Assembly: GCF_002902965.1 (NCBI RefSeq)
Contig: NZ_CP026106.1
Location: forward strand, 310,001 to 374,000
Length of the DNA stretch: 64,000 bases
DNA from: Paraburkholderia hospita
GTDB lineage: Bacteria > Pseudomonadota > Gammaproteobacteria > Burkholderiales > Burkholderiaceae
Direction of reading: 5' to 3'
Positions 1 through 9,088 of the stretch are shown here, piece by piece (within the stretch, counting starts at the first letter, position 1; each line of letters starts with the position of its first letter). A program made the translations under genes and the position numbers. A model generated the notes under the pieces. The model was not told the DNA's origin. It saw only the letters and a list, made by a program, of their open reading frames with translations, and did not search any database.

Positions 1-1
1 C

Positions 2-643
2 TTGATCAACGTCGGCATATCGGTGCCCGTCGCGTTCGCGCTGCGCCGTCCGTCGCCGTATCAGAAATTCATTACGACGCTGCTCGTGATTCCCATCACG
101 CTCGGCACCGTGCTGATCGCGGATGGCATGCTCACTTACTTCGGTCCGAACGGCTGGTTTCCGCAAGCGCTGCAAGGGCTGCACCTTTATACCGACGAAG
201 TGCGCCTCACGCACAACTTCTGGGGCGTGCTGATCTCGCTGGTGGTGTCGGGCTTTCCGTTCGCGTTTCTGTTGACGCTGTCGTACGTGACGGGCATCGA
301 TCCGACGCTCGCAAGCGCCGCCGCGACGCTTGGCGCAAACCCCTGGCAGCAGTTCCGGCAGATCTATCTGCCGCTGCTCGTGCCGGGCTTGACGATGGCC
401 GCATGTCTGTCATTCGTGCAGGCGTTTTCGGTGTTTCCATCGGCAGTGCTGCTCGGCGCGCCTGCGGGGCCGACGCGCGTGATGTCGATTGCCGCCGCGG
501 AGGCCGCGTTCGAGAGCTACGATTACTCGCTTGCGTCGGCGATTGCGATCGTGATGGGTTTCGTGCAACTGGTGATCGTCGCCGCGATGCTCGGCGCGCG
601 CCGCTTCTTCTACAGTGGACCGGCGACGGGAGGTAAGGGCTGA
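2..643 (+). CDS. ABC transporter permease, PotB-like (5' truncated by window edge)
   Basis: This is the C-terminal part (about 213 residues) of an inner-membrane permease of the spermidine/putrescine (PotB) type. Several hydrophobic helices are visible. The ATPase-docking EAA loop lies near residues 100-125 and contains GANPWQQFRQIYLPLLVPG. The true start is upstream of base 1; the first codons continue an open frame and should not be read as a natural start. The stop overlaps the start of the next permease by one base (TGATG), so the two are translationally coupled and probably form a heterodimer. The binding protein and ATPase are presumably upstream, outside the window. The substrate is unknown; the downstream sugar-acid dehydratase hints at an organic or sugar acid. 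Confidence 0.88.
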   Translation: MINVGISVPVAFALRRPSPYQKFITTLLVIPITLGTVLIADGMLTYFGPNGWFPQALQGLHLYTDEVRLTHNFWGVLISLVVSGFPFAFLLTLSYVTGIDPTLASAAATLGANPWQQFRQIYLPLLVPGLTMAACLSFVQAFSVFPSAVLLGAPAGPTRVMSIAAAEAAFESYDYSLASAIAIVMGFVQLVIVAAMLGARRFFYSGPATGGKG

Positions 644-1548
644 TGGCAACCGATCATCAAGTCGCGCATCCGTGGCCCGCTGCGCCGCAAGGGCAAACGG
701 TGAAATCGATGAAACCGCACGTCAGTTTGCGTGACCGCGTGTACAAGGCGCTCGTCTGGGGCGCGATGATTTTCTTCCTGCTGAACATCGTGCTGCTGAT
801 CGCAACCGTCGCCGTCAATTCGATCGCGACGCGCTGGTTCGGCACGCTACTGCCGCAGGGCTTCACGCTGCACTGGTATGCGCAGGCGTGGAGCGACTTC
901 CAGCTCGCGGCGGTGTTGTGGGTGACGGTCGAAGTGGTCGGCGCGGTCGTGCTGCTGTCTATTCTGCTCGGTGTGCCCGCTGCATATGCGCTCGCACGCG
1001 TGCAGTTTCGCGGCAAGCGTTTCGCGATGCTCGTGTTCCTGCTGCCGTTGATGGTGCCGCCTGTCACATACGGCATTCCGATGGCGACCGTGATGTACAA
1101 GATCGGGCTGGCGGGAACACTGTCCGGCGTGATTCTCGCGAACCTGGTGCCCGCGTTGCCGTTCGTCATTCTCGTGATGACACCGTTCATCGAGCAGATC
1201 GATCCAAATCTGGAGTCGGCGGCGCGTATCTTCGGCGCGAATACGTTCCGCTATTTCCGCTATATCCTGCTGCCCTTGCTGGTGCCCGGCATGCTTGCCG
1301 CCGGTCTGCTGGTGCTGGTTCGTACCATCGGCATGTTCGAACTGACGTTCTTTACGGCGGGGCCGGCGACGCAGACGCTCGTCGTCGCGTTGTACTACGC
1401 TGTATTTTCAACGGGCGTGCGCGCGCCGCAGTCGATCGACGCAATGGCGATGATCTACATGGCGATCACGCTGATCTGGGTATTGATTGCGCTGCAGTTC
1501 GTGAGCCCGACGCAGATCGTGTCGCGGGTAAAGGAGCAGCGCCGGTAG
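643..1548 (+). CDS. ABC transporter permease, PotC-like
   Basis: A 301-residue integral membrane permease, partner of the preceding gene. After a hydrophilic N-terminus of about 35 residues there are about six hydrophobic helices. The EAA loop near residues 190-215 contains [19 protein letters not shown], the site that contacts the ABC ATPase. The length is usual for PotC-type subunits. The ATG overlaps the upstream TGA, and the dehydratase gene begins 9 bases downstream, so all three look like one transcript. A shorter start at a later Met is possible. Substrate specificity cannot be read from the permease. Confidence 0.9.
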   Translation: MATDHQVAHPWPAAPQGQTVKSMKPHVSLRDRVYKALVWGAMIFFLLNIVLLIATVAVNSIATRWFGTLLPQGFTLHWYAQAWSDFQLAAVLWVTVEVVGAVVLLSILLGVPAAYALARVQFRGKRFAMLVFLLPLMVPPVTYGIPMATVMYKIGLAGTLSGVILANLVPALPFVILVMTPFIEQIDPNLESAARIFGANTFRYFRYILLPLLVPGMLAAGLLVLVRTIGMFELTFFTAGPATQTLVVALYYAVFSTGVRAPQSIDAMAMIYMAITLIWVLIALQFVSPTQIVSRVKEQRR

Positions 1549-1556
1549 GAGTCGAA

Positions 1557-3308
1557 GTGTCGAACGATCAGACGAAGAAACGCAAGTCCCCCGACGAACT
1601 GCGCAGCCACCGCTGGTATGGCGTGAACGATCTGCGCTCGTTCGGCCATCGCTCGCGCACGGCGCAAATGGGCTATAGCCGCGAGGAGTATGCGGGCAAG
1701 CCCGTCATCGCGATCCTCAACACGTGGAGCGAGATGAACCCGTGTCACACGCACTTCAAGCAGCGTGTGGAAGAGGTCAAGCGCGGCATCTGGCAGGCGG
1801 GCGGCTTTCCGATCGAGTTGCCGGTGCAGACCCTGTCGGAGCCGTTCCAGAAGCCCACGACAATGCTCTACCGAAACTTCCTCGCGATGGAAGCGGAAGA
1901 GACGCTGCGCTCGTATCCCGCTGACGGTGTCGTGCTGATGGGCGGCTGCGACAAGACCACGCCCGCGCTGCTGATGGGTGCGATCAGCATGGACCTGCCA
2001 ACCATCTTCCTGCCCGCCGGCCCGATGCTGCGCGGCAACTGGAATGGCGCGACGCTCGGCTCCGGTTCGGACACGTGGAAATACTGGGCCGACCTGCGCG
2101 CGGGCAAGATCACGGAAGAGGACTGGCAGGGCGTTGAAGGCGGCATTGCGCGCTCGCCGGGCCATTGCATGACGATGGGCACGGCGTCCACCATGACGAG
2201 CGCCGCTGAAGCGCTTGGCTTCACGCTGCCGGGTTTCGCGTCGATCCCCGCGCCGGATTCGCGCCACGCGCAGATGTCCGCAAAAACGGGCATGCGTATC
2301 GTCGAGATGGTGTGGGAAGACCTGAAGCCATCGGACATCCTCACCGTGAAGTCAATCGACAACGCGGTGACGACGTGCCTCGCGCTCTCAGGTTCGACGA
2401 ACGCGATCGTGCATATGATTGCGCTCGCGCGCCGCGCCGGGATCGAACTGACGCTCGATCGCTACGACAGCATTTCGCGCCGCACGCCTGTGCTCGCGAA
2501 CATCCGGCCGACGGGCGCGTATCTGATGGAAGACTTCTATTACGCGGGCGGCCTGCAGGCGATGCTCGCGGAACTGGGCGACCTGATCGACGGCTCGCAG
2601 AAGACGGTGAATGGCAAAACGCTTGGCGAGAACCTCGAAGGCGTGCGGATCTTCAACGACGACGTGATCCGCCGCCGCAATAACCCGCTGATGCCGGACA
2701 ACGGTCTGGCTGTCCTGCGCGGCAACATCGCGCCCGATGGCGCCGTCATCAAACCGGGCGCGGCCGAGCCGCATCTGATGGTGCACACGGGCCGAGCGGT
2801 GGTGTTCAAGGACTACAACGACATGGCCGCGCGCATCGACGACGACGCGCTCGATATCGACGAGAACTGCGTGATCGTGTTGCAGCACGCGGGGCCCGTT
2901 GGCGCGCCGGGCATGCCTGAATGGGGCCAGCTGCCGCTGCCGAAGAAGGTGCTGCAAAAGGGCGTGCGCGACATGCTGCGCATTTCCGATGCACGCATGA
3001 GCGGCACGAGCTATGGCGCCTGCGTGCTGCACGTGGCGCCGGAGTCGTTTATCGGCGGGCCGTTTGCGCTGGTGCGCGACGGCGACATGATCGAACTCGA
3101 CGTGCCGCAGCGCAAGCTGAACGTGCTGGTATCGGATGAAGAACTCGCTCGCCGCAAGGCGGAGTGGGTCGCGCCCGCGCCGAGATTCTCGCGCGGCTAC
3201 GGCGCGATGCATCAGGTGCATGTGCTGCAGGCCGACAAGGGCTGCGACTTCGACTTCCTGCAGCGCGGTGGCGCAAGCACTGCAACGGGTGAGCCGGAGA
3301 TTCACTGA
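1557..3308 (+). CDS. IlvD/Edd-family dehydratase (sugar-acid dehydratase, arabinonate/xylonate type)
   Basis: A 583-residue dehydratase that removes water from a (di)hydroxy acid using an Fe-S cluster and Mg2+. The GTG start at 1557 was chosen because it follows the permease stop by 9 bases; the open frame extends upstream only inside the permease gene. Three cluster-ligand Cys are visible: C63 (NTWSEMNPC), C131 (GGCDKTTPA) and C204 (SPGHCMTMG). K133 in the CDKTTPA motif is the probable Mg site. The length and an N-terminus rich in Trp/Arg fit the pentonate dehydratase branch better than IlvD of valine synthesis, but the exact substrate is inferred. It shares an operon with the two ABC permeases, suggesting uptake and dehydration of a sugar acid. 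Confidence 0.85.
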   Translation: MSNDQTKKRKSPDELRSHRWYGVNDLRSFGHRSRTAQMGYSREEYAGKPVIAILNTWSEMNPCHTHFKQRVEEVKRGIWQAGGFPIELPVQTLSEPFQKPTTMLYRNFLAMEAEETLRSYPADGVVLMGGCDKTTPALLMGAISMDLPTIFLPAGPMLRGNWNGATLGSGSDTWKYWADLRAGKITEEDWQGVEGGIARSPGHCMTMGTASTMTSAAEALGFTLPGFASIPAPDSRHAQMSAKTGMRIVEMVWEDLKPSDILTVKSIDNAVTTCLALSGSTNAIVHMIALARRAGIELTLDRYDSISRRTPVLANIRPTGAYLMEDFYYAGGLQAMLAELGDLIDGSQKTVNGKTLGENLEGVRIFNDDVIRRRNNPLMPDNGLAVLRGNIAPDGAVIKPGAAEPHLMVHTGRAVVFKDYNDMAARIDDDALDIDENCVIVLQHAGPVGAPGMPEWGQLPLPKKVLQKGVRDMLRISDARMSGTSYGACVLHVAPESFIGGPFALVRDGDMIELDVPQRKLNVLVSDEELARRKAEWVAPAPRFSRGYGAMHQVHVLQADKGCDFDFLQRGGASTATGEPEIH

Positions 3309-3334
3309 AGCGACAAGCGCCGCGCAATGAAAAA

Positions 3335-3358
3335 CGAGCGCACGACAACGTGCGCTCG
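3335..3358 (-). terminator. Intrinsic terminator of the SDR gene
   Basis: A perfect 10-bp stem (CGAGCGCACG / CGTGCGCTCG) with a 4-base loop. Read on the minus strand it is followed by a run of five T (3330-3334), the standard rho-independent layout. It lies 24 bases past the stop of the minus-strand SDR gene. On the plus strand it could also block read-through from the dehydratase operon, though the U-run is absent there. Confidence 0.8.
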
Positions 3359-3381
3359 CTAACAGACGTCAATCGAACGTT

Positions 3382-3987
3382 CTAGTATCCAACGCGATAC
3401 ACGCGTCCCGTCTGCGCGCCCTCGACGCTGCGCAGATAGGCCTGCGCAGCCTTCTTCGCATCGACAGGTTCGAAGCCGCGGAAGAACGGCGCATAGCTTT
3501 CCATCGATTCCGTCAGCACAGTCGGGCTCACGACATTGATGCGAATACCGCGCGGCAGTTCGATCGCCGCGCCGCGCACGAAGCCTTCGAGCGCGAGATT
3601 CACCGTCGTCGCACTGACGCCCAGGTTGATCGGCTCGTCGGCGAGAATGCCGCTCGTCAGCGTGAACGAGCCGCCGTCGTTCACATACTTCTGCGCGGCG
3701 AGCACGACATTGATCTGTCCCATCAGCTTGTCACGCAGACCGACCCAGAACTGCTCTACGGTCATCTCGGGCAACGGGCCGAAGTGGACCTTGCCCGTCG
3801 TCGTGACGACGCCATCCACCTTGCCGATTGTTTGAAACAGCCGTTCGACGCTCGCCGGGTCCGTGCTGTCGACCTGATGCGCGCCACGCGTTGCGCCGAC
3901 TTCGATCACTTCATGCCGCGCTTTCAGTTCGGCGGCGACGGCCTGGCCGAGTGTGCCCGTTGCGCCGATCACGACGATTTTGCTCAT
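3382..3987 (-). CDS. Short-chain dehydrogenase/reductase-like protein lacking the YxxxK pair
   Basis: A 201-residue Rossmann-fold protein. The N-terminal VIGATGTLG carries the nucleotide-binding glycine pattern and TTTGK resembles the NNAG-type segment. At the usual catalytic YxxxK position the sequence reads GVSATTVNLALEGFVRG, so neither Tyr nor Lys is present, while the following INVVSP segment is normal. It is therefore probably an atypical SDR, as found in many proteobacteria, and oxidoreductase activity cannot be assumed. It is convergent with the dehydratase operon, with a terminator between them. The gene upstream on this strand (start 4626) is 190 bases away. Substrate unknown. Confidence 0.8.
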   Translation of the reverse strand: MSKIVVIGATGTLGQAVAAELKARHEVIEVGATRGAHQVDSTDPASVERLFQTIGKVDGVVTTTGKVHFGPLPEMTVEQFWVGLRDKLMGQINVVLAAQKYVNDGGSFTLTSGILADEPINLGVSATTVNLALEGFVRGAAIELPRGIRINVVSPTVLTESMESYAPFFRGFEPVDAKKAAQAYLRSVEGAQTGRVYRVGY

Positions 3988-4098
3988 CTGCTGCTCCGTG
4001 GATGGAATTGCGCTGATTGTGCTGATCGTTTCAAACGCGAAAAAGATGTGCGTGCGACGAAGTCATGAAACCAGCAGTTTCGAATCGCATCTACATTC

Positions 4099-4128
4099 GT
4101 ACAAACGCGAAGGGTACAAACGCGAAGG
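4099..4128. repeat. 15-bp perfect tandem duplication
   Basis: GTACAAACGCGAAGG occurs twice in direct succession, with a related AAACGCGAA piece about 65 bases earlier. It lies between the SDR start and the end of the next minus-strand gene, so it could be part of the SDR promoter region. No function can be read from it. Confidence 0.6.
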
Positions 4129-4176
4129 CGCACGACGCGCCAACCGACGACGCATCGTGCGAAAGGGACACGGCGC

Positions 4177-4626
4177 TCACTTGACGCGCTCGAGTTCGAT
4201 CACGCGCATCGGCCGCTGATGATTGAGCGCGAAATGCACGCGCCCGCGCGTGCGTTGGCCCGCTTGCGTGCTGGGTTCATGAAAGCGGTCGTCGAAGTGC
4301 TCGACGGGCTCGGGCACCGTCATGCCCTTGTCAATCACGCGGTAGCCCGGTTCCAGCGCGAGCAGCAGATGGTTTCCGCCGATGCGGCTGTCGAATCCCG
4401 CCAGTTCCGCATACGGGTTGTCGGGCACGCTGTTGACGAGCGATGCGTTGCTGGTCGTGATCTCATCGGGGCCGATCGGCGCGTGTCCTGCGATGCGCGC
4501 GGCTTCGTGGTTCTTGCTGTCGGTATCCACCGTGCTGTCGTGCGTGCGGTCGTTGTGCATTTCGGCGCTGCGCGCGACGTCGGTTCCTGTTTGTGTCGCC
4601 GGTATCTTGCGGGTGTTGAGGCTCAT
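4177..4626 (-). CDS. Hypothetical protein, resembles DUF3005 family
   Basis: A 149-residue soluble, polar protein without a signal peptide or membrane segment. It contains STVDTDSKNHEAARIA near residue 35 and the block AGFDSRIGGNHLLLALEPGY in the centre. This resembles the Burkholderiales family DUF3005, recalled from memory and not searched. The start is supported by a strong AAGGAGGG ribosome site 6 bases before ATG. It stands alone, with its own promoter region on the far side. Function unknown. Confidence 0.7.
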   Translation of the reverse strand: MSLNTRKIPATQTGTDVARSAEMHNDRTHDSTVDTDSKNHEAARIAGHAPIGPDEITTSNASLVNSVPDNPYAELAGFDSRIGGNHLLLALEPGYRVIDKGMTVPEPVEHFDDRFHEPSTQAGQRTRGRVHFALNHQRPMRVIELERVK

Positions 4627-4910
4627 TTTTACGCCCTCCTTGACTCATGCCTTCAAAGCATTCGGAGCGAGCAAAACTCGTTCCGCGTGAGCGCCCAATC
4701 ACGTTGGAATCCACGTGCGACGGCGCTTAGGGCAACCCGCGAATTTTTACTATTTTTTTGATGGACGCCCTTTTCCTACAGAGTATGATTCTGGTTCGAG
4801 TGTAGCAACGCACACAAGAGCATGACCGCTGCAGTCTCATGGACTGCCACGACACACGGCATCGCACTCGCAAAAGGACCATCTATGAGGCAGTCAGGGG
4901 CGGGTGACTC

Positions 4911-5144
4911 ATGCACGTTGATGCTGCATTCACACATCGTGGCTACTTGCTTAACTGCGCGCCAGCGCGCGCGGGCGATGGGACTTGGCAACCGTATGTG
5001 GTCGTGTCGCGCTCCAGCGATGGCGAACTCGTCGCCAACCGCTTCTTTCCCACCGACCTCCGCTTCACTGACGAAGCAGCTGCTATCGCGCATGCCCGCG
5101 ACTGGGCCGTGCGCTGGATCGATGCAAGCAGTATGACCGTATAG
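4911..5144 (+). CDS. Small hypothetical protein (77 aa)
   Basis: A 77-residue protein beginning MHVDAAFTHRGYLLNCAP and ending with an ARDWAVRWID segment. The alternation of beta-like and helix-like stretches, with Glu/Ala-rich EAAAIAHARDWA near the end, resembles a group of small Burkholderia proteins that I know only as hypothetical. It starts inside a region with several overlapping small frames; this frame is preferred for its balanced composition, whereas the others are Arg/Cys rich. Function unknown. Confidence 0.55.
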   Translation: MHVDAAFTHRGYLLNCAPARAGDGTWQPYVVVSRSSDGELVANRFFPTDLRFTDEAAAIAHARDWAVRWIDASSMTV

Positions 5145-5315
5145 CACGTCATTTGCTACGCACTCCCGCACATGCAACGGCCGGCACTGCATGAGCTGTT
5201 CCGTATGCGTTCATTATGCAATCCGCACCGGCGCCCGGCGGCGCGCGCCGAAACGCGGTAATCTCTGGGGACAATTCACTATCGTCGCGCTTCACGCGCG
5301 ACTGCCGTCCTCGCC

Positions 5316-6248
5316 ATGTCAAATGTTTCCTCCCACAACTGGGGCCTCGAACAGATCGTCGCCGAACTGCGCGCGTCGCGTGAGGAACTGCATCGCACGC
5401 GCCATCCGCGCGGCATCCGCGAGCTGCCTTCTCGCGATGGCGTGATCAACATCGTCGCGGGATTACGCGCCGCGCTTTTCCCGACGCACTATGGCGCGCC
5501 CGATCTGACCGACGAGAGCGTCGATTATTACGTAGGTCATACGCTCGAAAGCACGCTGCGCCTGCTGGCCGAGCAGATTCGCCGCGCGTTGCGCTTCTTG
5601 CCGGAGCACGCGGAGACGCCGGACGCCGATCTGAGCGCGCTCGCATTCGATGTCGCGCGCCAGTTCGGCAAGCAGTTGCCGGGCATTCGCGCATTGCTGG
5701 TCAGCGATATCCAGGCGGCGTACGTCGGCGATCCTGCCGCGCAGCACATCACGGAAATCCTGCTCTGCTATCCGGGCGTATGGGCGATGACGCATCACCG
5801 GCTCGCGCATGCGTTGCACCGGCTCGGCGTGCCGCTGCTCGCGCGGTTCATCAACGAGATCGCGCACTCGGCGACGGGTATCGACATTCACCCTGGCGCG
5901 CAGATCGGCCCGAGTTTCTTCATCGATCACGGTACGGGCGTCGTGATCGGCGAAACGGCGATCATCGGCGAGCGCGTGCGTGTCTATCAGGCGGTGACGC
6001 TCGGCGCGAAGAGTTTTGCTGCGGATGAAGACGGCACGCTCGTGAAGGGCAATGCGCGTCACCCGATCGTCGAAGACGATGTTGTGATTTACGCGGGCGC
6101 GACCATTCTGGGGCGCGTGACGATCGGGCGCGGCTCGGTGATCGGCGGCAACGTGTGGCTCACGCATAGCGTGCCGCCGGGCAGCAGCGTGTCGCAGGGC
6201 AAGATCCGCGAAGGCGAGCGCGGGCGCAACGACGAAGGGCGGCGCTGA
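5316..6248 (+). CDS. epsC: Serine O-acetyltransferase (EpsC/CysE family)
   Basis: Transfers acetyl from acetyl-CoA to L-serine, giving O-acetylserine, the first committed step of cysteine synthesis in the cytoplasm. The 310-residue protein has a helical N-terminal half and a C-terminal left-handed beta-helix of hexapeptide repeats from about residue 190 (HPGAQIGPSFFIDHGTGVVI, then IIGERVRVYQAVTLGA). The HPGA and DHGTG motifs with catalytic Asp/His are intact. It is longer than E. coli CysE (273 aa), as is usual for the EpsC-like form. The stop overlaps the next start, so an AraC regulator is cotranslated with it. Confidence 0.9.
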   Translation: MSNVSSHNWGLEQIVAELRASREELHRTRHPRGIRELPSRDGVINIVAGLRAALFPTHYGAPDLTDESVDYYVGHTLESTLRLLAEQIRRALRFLPEHAETPDADLSALAFDVARQFGKQLPGIRALLVSDIQAAYVGDPAAQHITEILLCYPGVWAMTHHRLAHALHRLGVPLLARFINEIAHSATGIDIHPGAQIGPSFFIDHGTGVVIGETAIIGERVRVYQAVTLGAKSFAADEDGTLVKGNARHPIVEDDVVIYAGATILGRVTIGRGSVIGGNVWLTHSVPPGSSVSQGKIREGERGRNDEGRR

Positions 6249-7123
6249 TGCGTGGGCGTGTTTCATCTGTGCGGGCGCCTGAGACGATGAAGCCGCGTGG
6301 GCGCGTCCAGATGCTGCGTTGCGCGCTCGGCGGCGTCGAAGCGACCGTCGCGCATACGACGCACGCGTTCGCGCGTCATTCGCACGATCGCTTTGGCATC
6401 GGCATCGTCGTCGCTGGCGGGCAGCGTTCGGCAAGCGGGCGCGGCCCTGTCGAAGCGCGCGTGAACGATGTCATCACCGTCAATCCCGGCGAAGTGCATG
6501 ACGGCAGTCCGCTCGACGAACACGGACGCGCCTGGCGGATGCTGTATTTCGAGCCGTCGCTGGTGATCGGCACGGTCGCCGAATGCGCGGAGTCGCCGCT
6601 GCGGGAAGTGGAGTTGACGCGCCCCGTGTTGAACGACGCGGAACTGTCGCTGCGTTTTGCGCGACTTTTCTCGGTTGCAGTGAACGAGGCAAACGAGGGC
6701 GTGTCGCCCGACAATCTCGCTTGCGAAGAAGCGTTGGTCGCGTTGTTTTCGTACGTCGCCCAATACCACGCGACGTCATTGCCGCACAGACCCGGGCATA
6801 TTGGTCCTGTAGGTCCCGTAGCGCGCGCAAAAAACCGTATCGACGACGATCCCGCGTCGGCATCGACGCTCGCCGATCTCGCCGCCGAAGCCGGTATGAG
6901 CCGTTTTCAGCTGCTGCGCAGTTTCGCGCATGAAGTCGGTTTGCCGCCGCATGCCTACCGGATGCAGCGCCGTGTCTTGCTGGCGCGGCAACTGATCGCC
7001 AGCGGTTCCACGCTGGCGGATTCCGCCGTCTCGGCGGGCTTCTCCGATCAAAGCCATATGACGCGCGCTTTCGTGCGGCTTCTCGGTGTCACGCCCGCGA
7101 GCTACGCGGCCGCTGTCCGCTGA
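6248..7123 (+). CDS. AraC-family transcriptional regulator
   Basis: A 291-residue regulator with an N-terminal cupin-like sensor domain. FARHSHDRFGIGIVVAGG and the NPGEVHDG turn mark the beta-barrel. Two helix-turn-helix motifs form the C-terminal 95 residues (STLADLAAEAGMSRFQLLRS and STLADSAVSAGFSDQSHMTR). It overlaps the acetyltransferase gene by one base and lies 80 bases before an EamA exporter. Regulators of this architecture often control a neighbouring amino-acid or metabolite exporter, so the EamA gene is the likely target. The effector is unknown. Confidence 0.88.
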   Translation: MRGRVSSVRAPETMKPRGRVQMLRCALGGVEATVAHTTHAFARHSHDRFGIGIVVAGGQRSASGRGPVEARVNDVITVNPGEVHDGSPLDEHGRAWRMLYFEPSLVIGTVAECAESPLREVELTRPVLNDAELSLRFARLFSVAVNEANEGVSPDNLACEEALVALFSYVAQYHATSLPHRPGHIGPVGPVARAKNRIDDDPASASTLADLAAEAGMSRFQLLRSFAHEVGLPPHAYRMQRRVLLARQLIASGSTLADSAVSAGFSDQSHMTRAFVRLLGVTPASYAAAVR

Positions 7124-7203
7124 TCCTCTGCAATAACGTTCAAGACCGCGCGTGGGCGTGGGCCGTACGCTCGCCTCATCGTTCGATACGAGGAGGCAGT
7201 GGC

Positions 7204-8124
7204 ATGAACGCGCGTTACGTCGGTTATTCCTTTTGCGCGCTGGCGATGATCGGCGTGGGCAGCACGGTCGTCGTCAGCAAGGCGATAGCGGGCGGCTTGC
7301 CGCCGTTCGCGGCGACGGCTTTGCGCTTTGCGATTGCGTTTCCCGTCTTTGTCGCAATGATGCGCGTGCGAAAAGTCCGCTGGCCGAAGCTCGACGCGCA
7401 CGATGCGTTGCTCGTGATCGCGCAGGCGGGCGCGGGAAGCGTCGGCTATACGGTTTGTCTGATCGGCGGGATGCGGCTCGCGTCGGCCGCCGATGCGGGT
7501 GTGATCGCGGGGACCTTGCCTGCGGTGTCGGCGGGTTTCGCGGCGCTCGCGCTCGGCGAGCGTCCGTCACCCGCGCTGCTTGGCGCGATTGCGCTCGCGA
7601 CGCTGGGCGTGCTCGCCTGCACGGTGCGCCTCGACGACGTGGCGGCCGCGAGCGGCGCGCATTCCCTCGCAGGTAATGCGCTGGTATTCGCCGCAATTGT
7701 GTGCGAAGCGCTCTTCATCTTGCTCAACCGCAAGCTGCGCACGCCTGTGCCGGCTTTGCCGCTGTCGGCGCTGATGAGCGGGATCGGCTTGCTTGTCGCG
7801 ATCGTGCCCGCCTGTTTCGAGCAGCCGTGGCGTCTGCCATTCGATGCGAACGTTGTTGCCGCGCTCGCGGGCGTCGTCTATTACGCGCTCGTGCCGACGG
7901 TGCTTGGCTTCGTGCTGTGGTACGCGGGCGCTTCGCGCCTGAGCGGCGCGGAAGCGGGCCTCGTGACGGCGCTCGTGCCCGTGTCGACGCTCGCGCTTGC
8001 GGCGGGCGTGCTGCATGAGCCGATCAGCCATGCGCAGGTGGTGGGCGTCGCGTGTGTGCTGGCAGCGGTGCTGCTCGCGACGTTCGGACGGTTTCGGTCG
8101 ATGAGGATGCGCGCGGAAGCGTGA
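7204..8124 (+). CDS. EamA/DMT-family transporter
   Basis: A 306-residue inner-membrane protein with about ten hydrophobic helices in two EamA repeats (roughly residues 5-140 and 155-295). It is probably an exporter of amino acids or related metabolites; members such as RhtA and YdcZ-like proteins do this, but the substrate cannot be read here. A GAGGAGG ribosome site lies 8 bases before ATG. It follows an AraC regulator and a serine acetyltransferase, a context compatible with cysteine or O-acetylserine export. Confidence 0.85.
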   Translation: MNARYVGYSFCALAMIGVGSTVVVSKAIAGGLPPFAATALRFAIAFPVFVAMMRVRKVRWPKLDAHDALLVIAQAGAGSVGYTVCLIGGMRLASAADAGVIAGTLPAVSAGFAALALGERPSPALLGAIALATLGVLACTVRLDDVAAASGAHSLAGNALVFAAIVCEALFILLNRKLRTPVPALPLSALMSGIGLLVAIVPACFEQPWRLPFDANVVAALAGVVYYALVPTVLGFVLWYAGASRLSGAEAGLVTALVPVSTLALAAGVLHEPISHAQVVGVACVLAAVLLATFGRFRSMRMRAEA

Positions 8125-8211
8125 TTGAGCCGATCCTGGCCTTGCTCGGACTGCTTCAGATATCAGACTTTTTCTATTCGACTGATTTCAGTCAGAACCA
8201 CTAAGCTTGTT

Positions 8212-8299
8212 TTGAGAGTTGAGACTCTGACCAGACCGCTGGGGCAACCACGCGCTATCCGGCGCGTGGCTAAAGCAGGCCAATAATCCCGACTCTCAA
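8212..8299. other. Structured intergenic element closed by an 8-bp stem
   Basis: Between the convergent EamA and folE genes, TTGAGAGT (8212-8219) pairs perfectly with ACTCTCAA (8292-8299). Inside sits a second perfect 8-bp hairpin, CCACGCGC / GCGCGTGG (8248-8269), and the joining strands contain GGGG and CCC that could also pair. The two-level fold resembles a structured RNA or 3' UTR element more than a plain terminator, since no U-run follows on either strand. I could not match it to a known riboswitch class. Confidence 0.5.
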
Positions 8300-8314
8300 C
8301 AAATCCTCGACAAA

Positions 8315-8944
8315 TCAGGTATTCGCCACGCTAACGGAAGTCGGACCGTGGACGATCGACAGAAACTCGCGGCGCGTCGACGGGTCGGTGCGGAACGTCC
8401 CGAGCATGCGCGACGTCACCATTTCGACGCCGGCCTTGTGCACGCCGCGCGTCGACATGCATTGATGCGATGCTTCGAGAATCACGCCTACACCCTTCGG
8501 CTGCAATACTTCGTTGAGCGTATCGGCGATCTGCACGGTCATCTTTTCCTGAATCTGCAGACGCTTGGCGAACGCATCGACGAGCCGCGCGAGCTTCGAG
8601 ATGCCTACCACGCGATGCTCCGGCAGATAAGCGACATGCGCGCGCCCGATGATGGGCACCATGTGATGTTCGCAATAGCTTTCGAAGCGGATGTCCTTAA
8701 GCACGATCATTTCGTCGTAGCCGTCCACTTCGGAGAACGTACGGGCCAGAATCTCGCGCGGATCGACGTCATAGCCCGCGAAAAATTCTTCATACGCTCG
8801 CACGACGCGCGCGGGCGTGTCGAGCAGCCCTTCACGCTGAGGATTGTCGCCGGCCCAGCGCAGCAGCACGCGCACGGCTTCTTCGGCCTCGTCGCGGGAC
8901 GGCCGGCCGGGTGCGTCGGCGGACGTTGTGTTCTTCGTATTCAT
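8315..8944 (-). CDS. folE: GTP cyclohydrolase I
   Basis: Converts GTP to 7,8-dihydroneopterin triphosphate, the entry step of folate and pterin synthesis. The 209-residue protein has the zinc ligands C91 and H94 (SYCEHHMVP) and C162 (SHQCMSTRG), plus the [14 protein letters not shown] core. The start at 8944 is preferred over an in-frame Met 15 codons upstream because GGAGCG lies 5 bases before it and the length matches the family. The gene is monocistronic as seen. A LysR gene follows on the same strand 77 bases lower, upstream of nothing related. Confidence 0.95.
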   Translation of the reverse strand: MNTKNTTSADAPGRPSRDEAEEAVRVLLRWAGDNPQREGLLDTPARVVRAYEEFFAGYDVDPREILARTFSEVDGYDEMIVLKDIRFESYCEHHMVPIIGRAHVAYLPEHRVVGISKLARLVDAFAKRLQIQEKMTVQIADTLNEVLQPKGVGVILEASHQCMSTRGVHKAGVEMVTSRMLGTFRTDPSTRREFLSIVHGPTSVSVANT

Positions 8945-9088
8945 CCTTCGCTCCAGTTCCAGTAAAACGCGCATCGCACGTTGCGGCATTGTTCCATGTT
9001 TCCCGGCCCTACGCCGAACAGGGATATGCGTCGCGGGCTCGTGCGGGCGTTACAGGTGGGCCTTATATGCGTGCCTTATTTGCGTAAA

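Noticed and set aside
888..1556. Upstream extension of the dehydratase frame
   Set aside because: It overlaps the permease gene in another phase and is Arg/Ala-rich; the family N-terminus begins after the GTG at 1557.
4776..5192. 138-codon minus-strand frame overlapping the 77-aa gene
   Set aside because: Composition is Cys/His-rich and no ribosome site is seen; the plus-strand 77-aa frame is more protein-like. Either could be wrong.
8212..8299. Known riboswitch such as SAM-I or tetrahydrofolate
   Set aside because: It lies 3' of both flanking genes and lacks the conserved core of the classes I could compare by eye.
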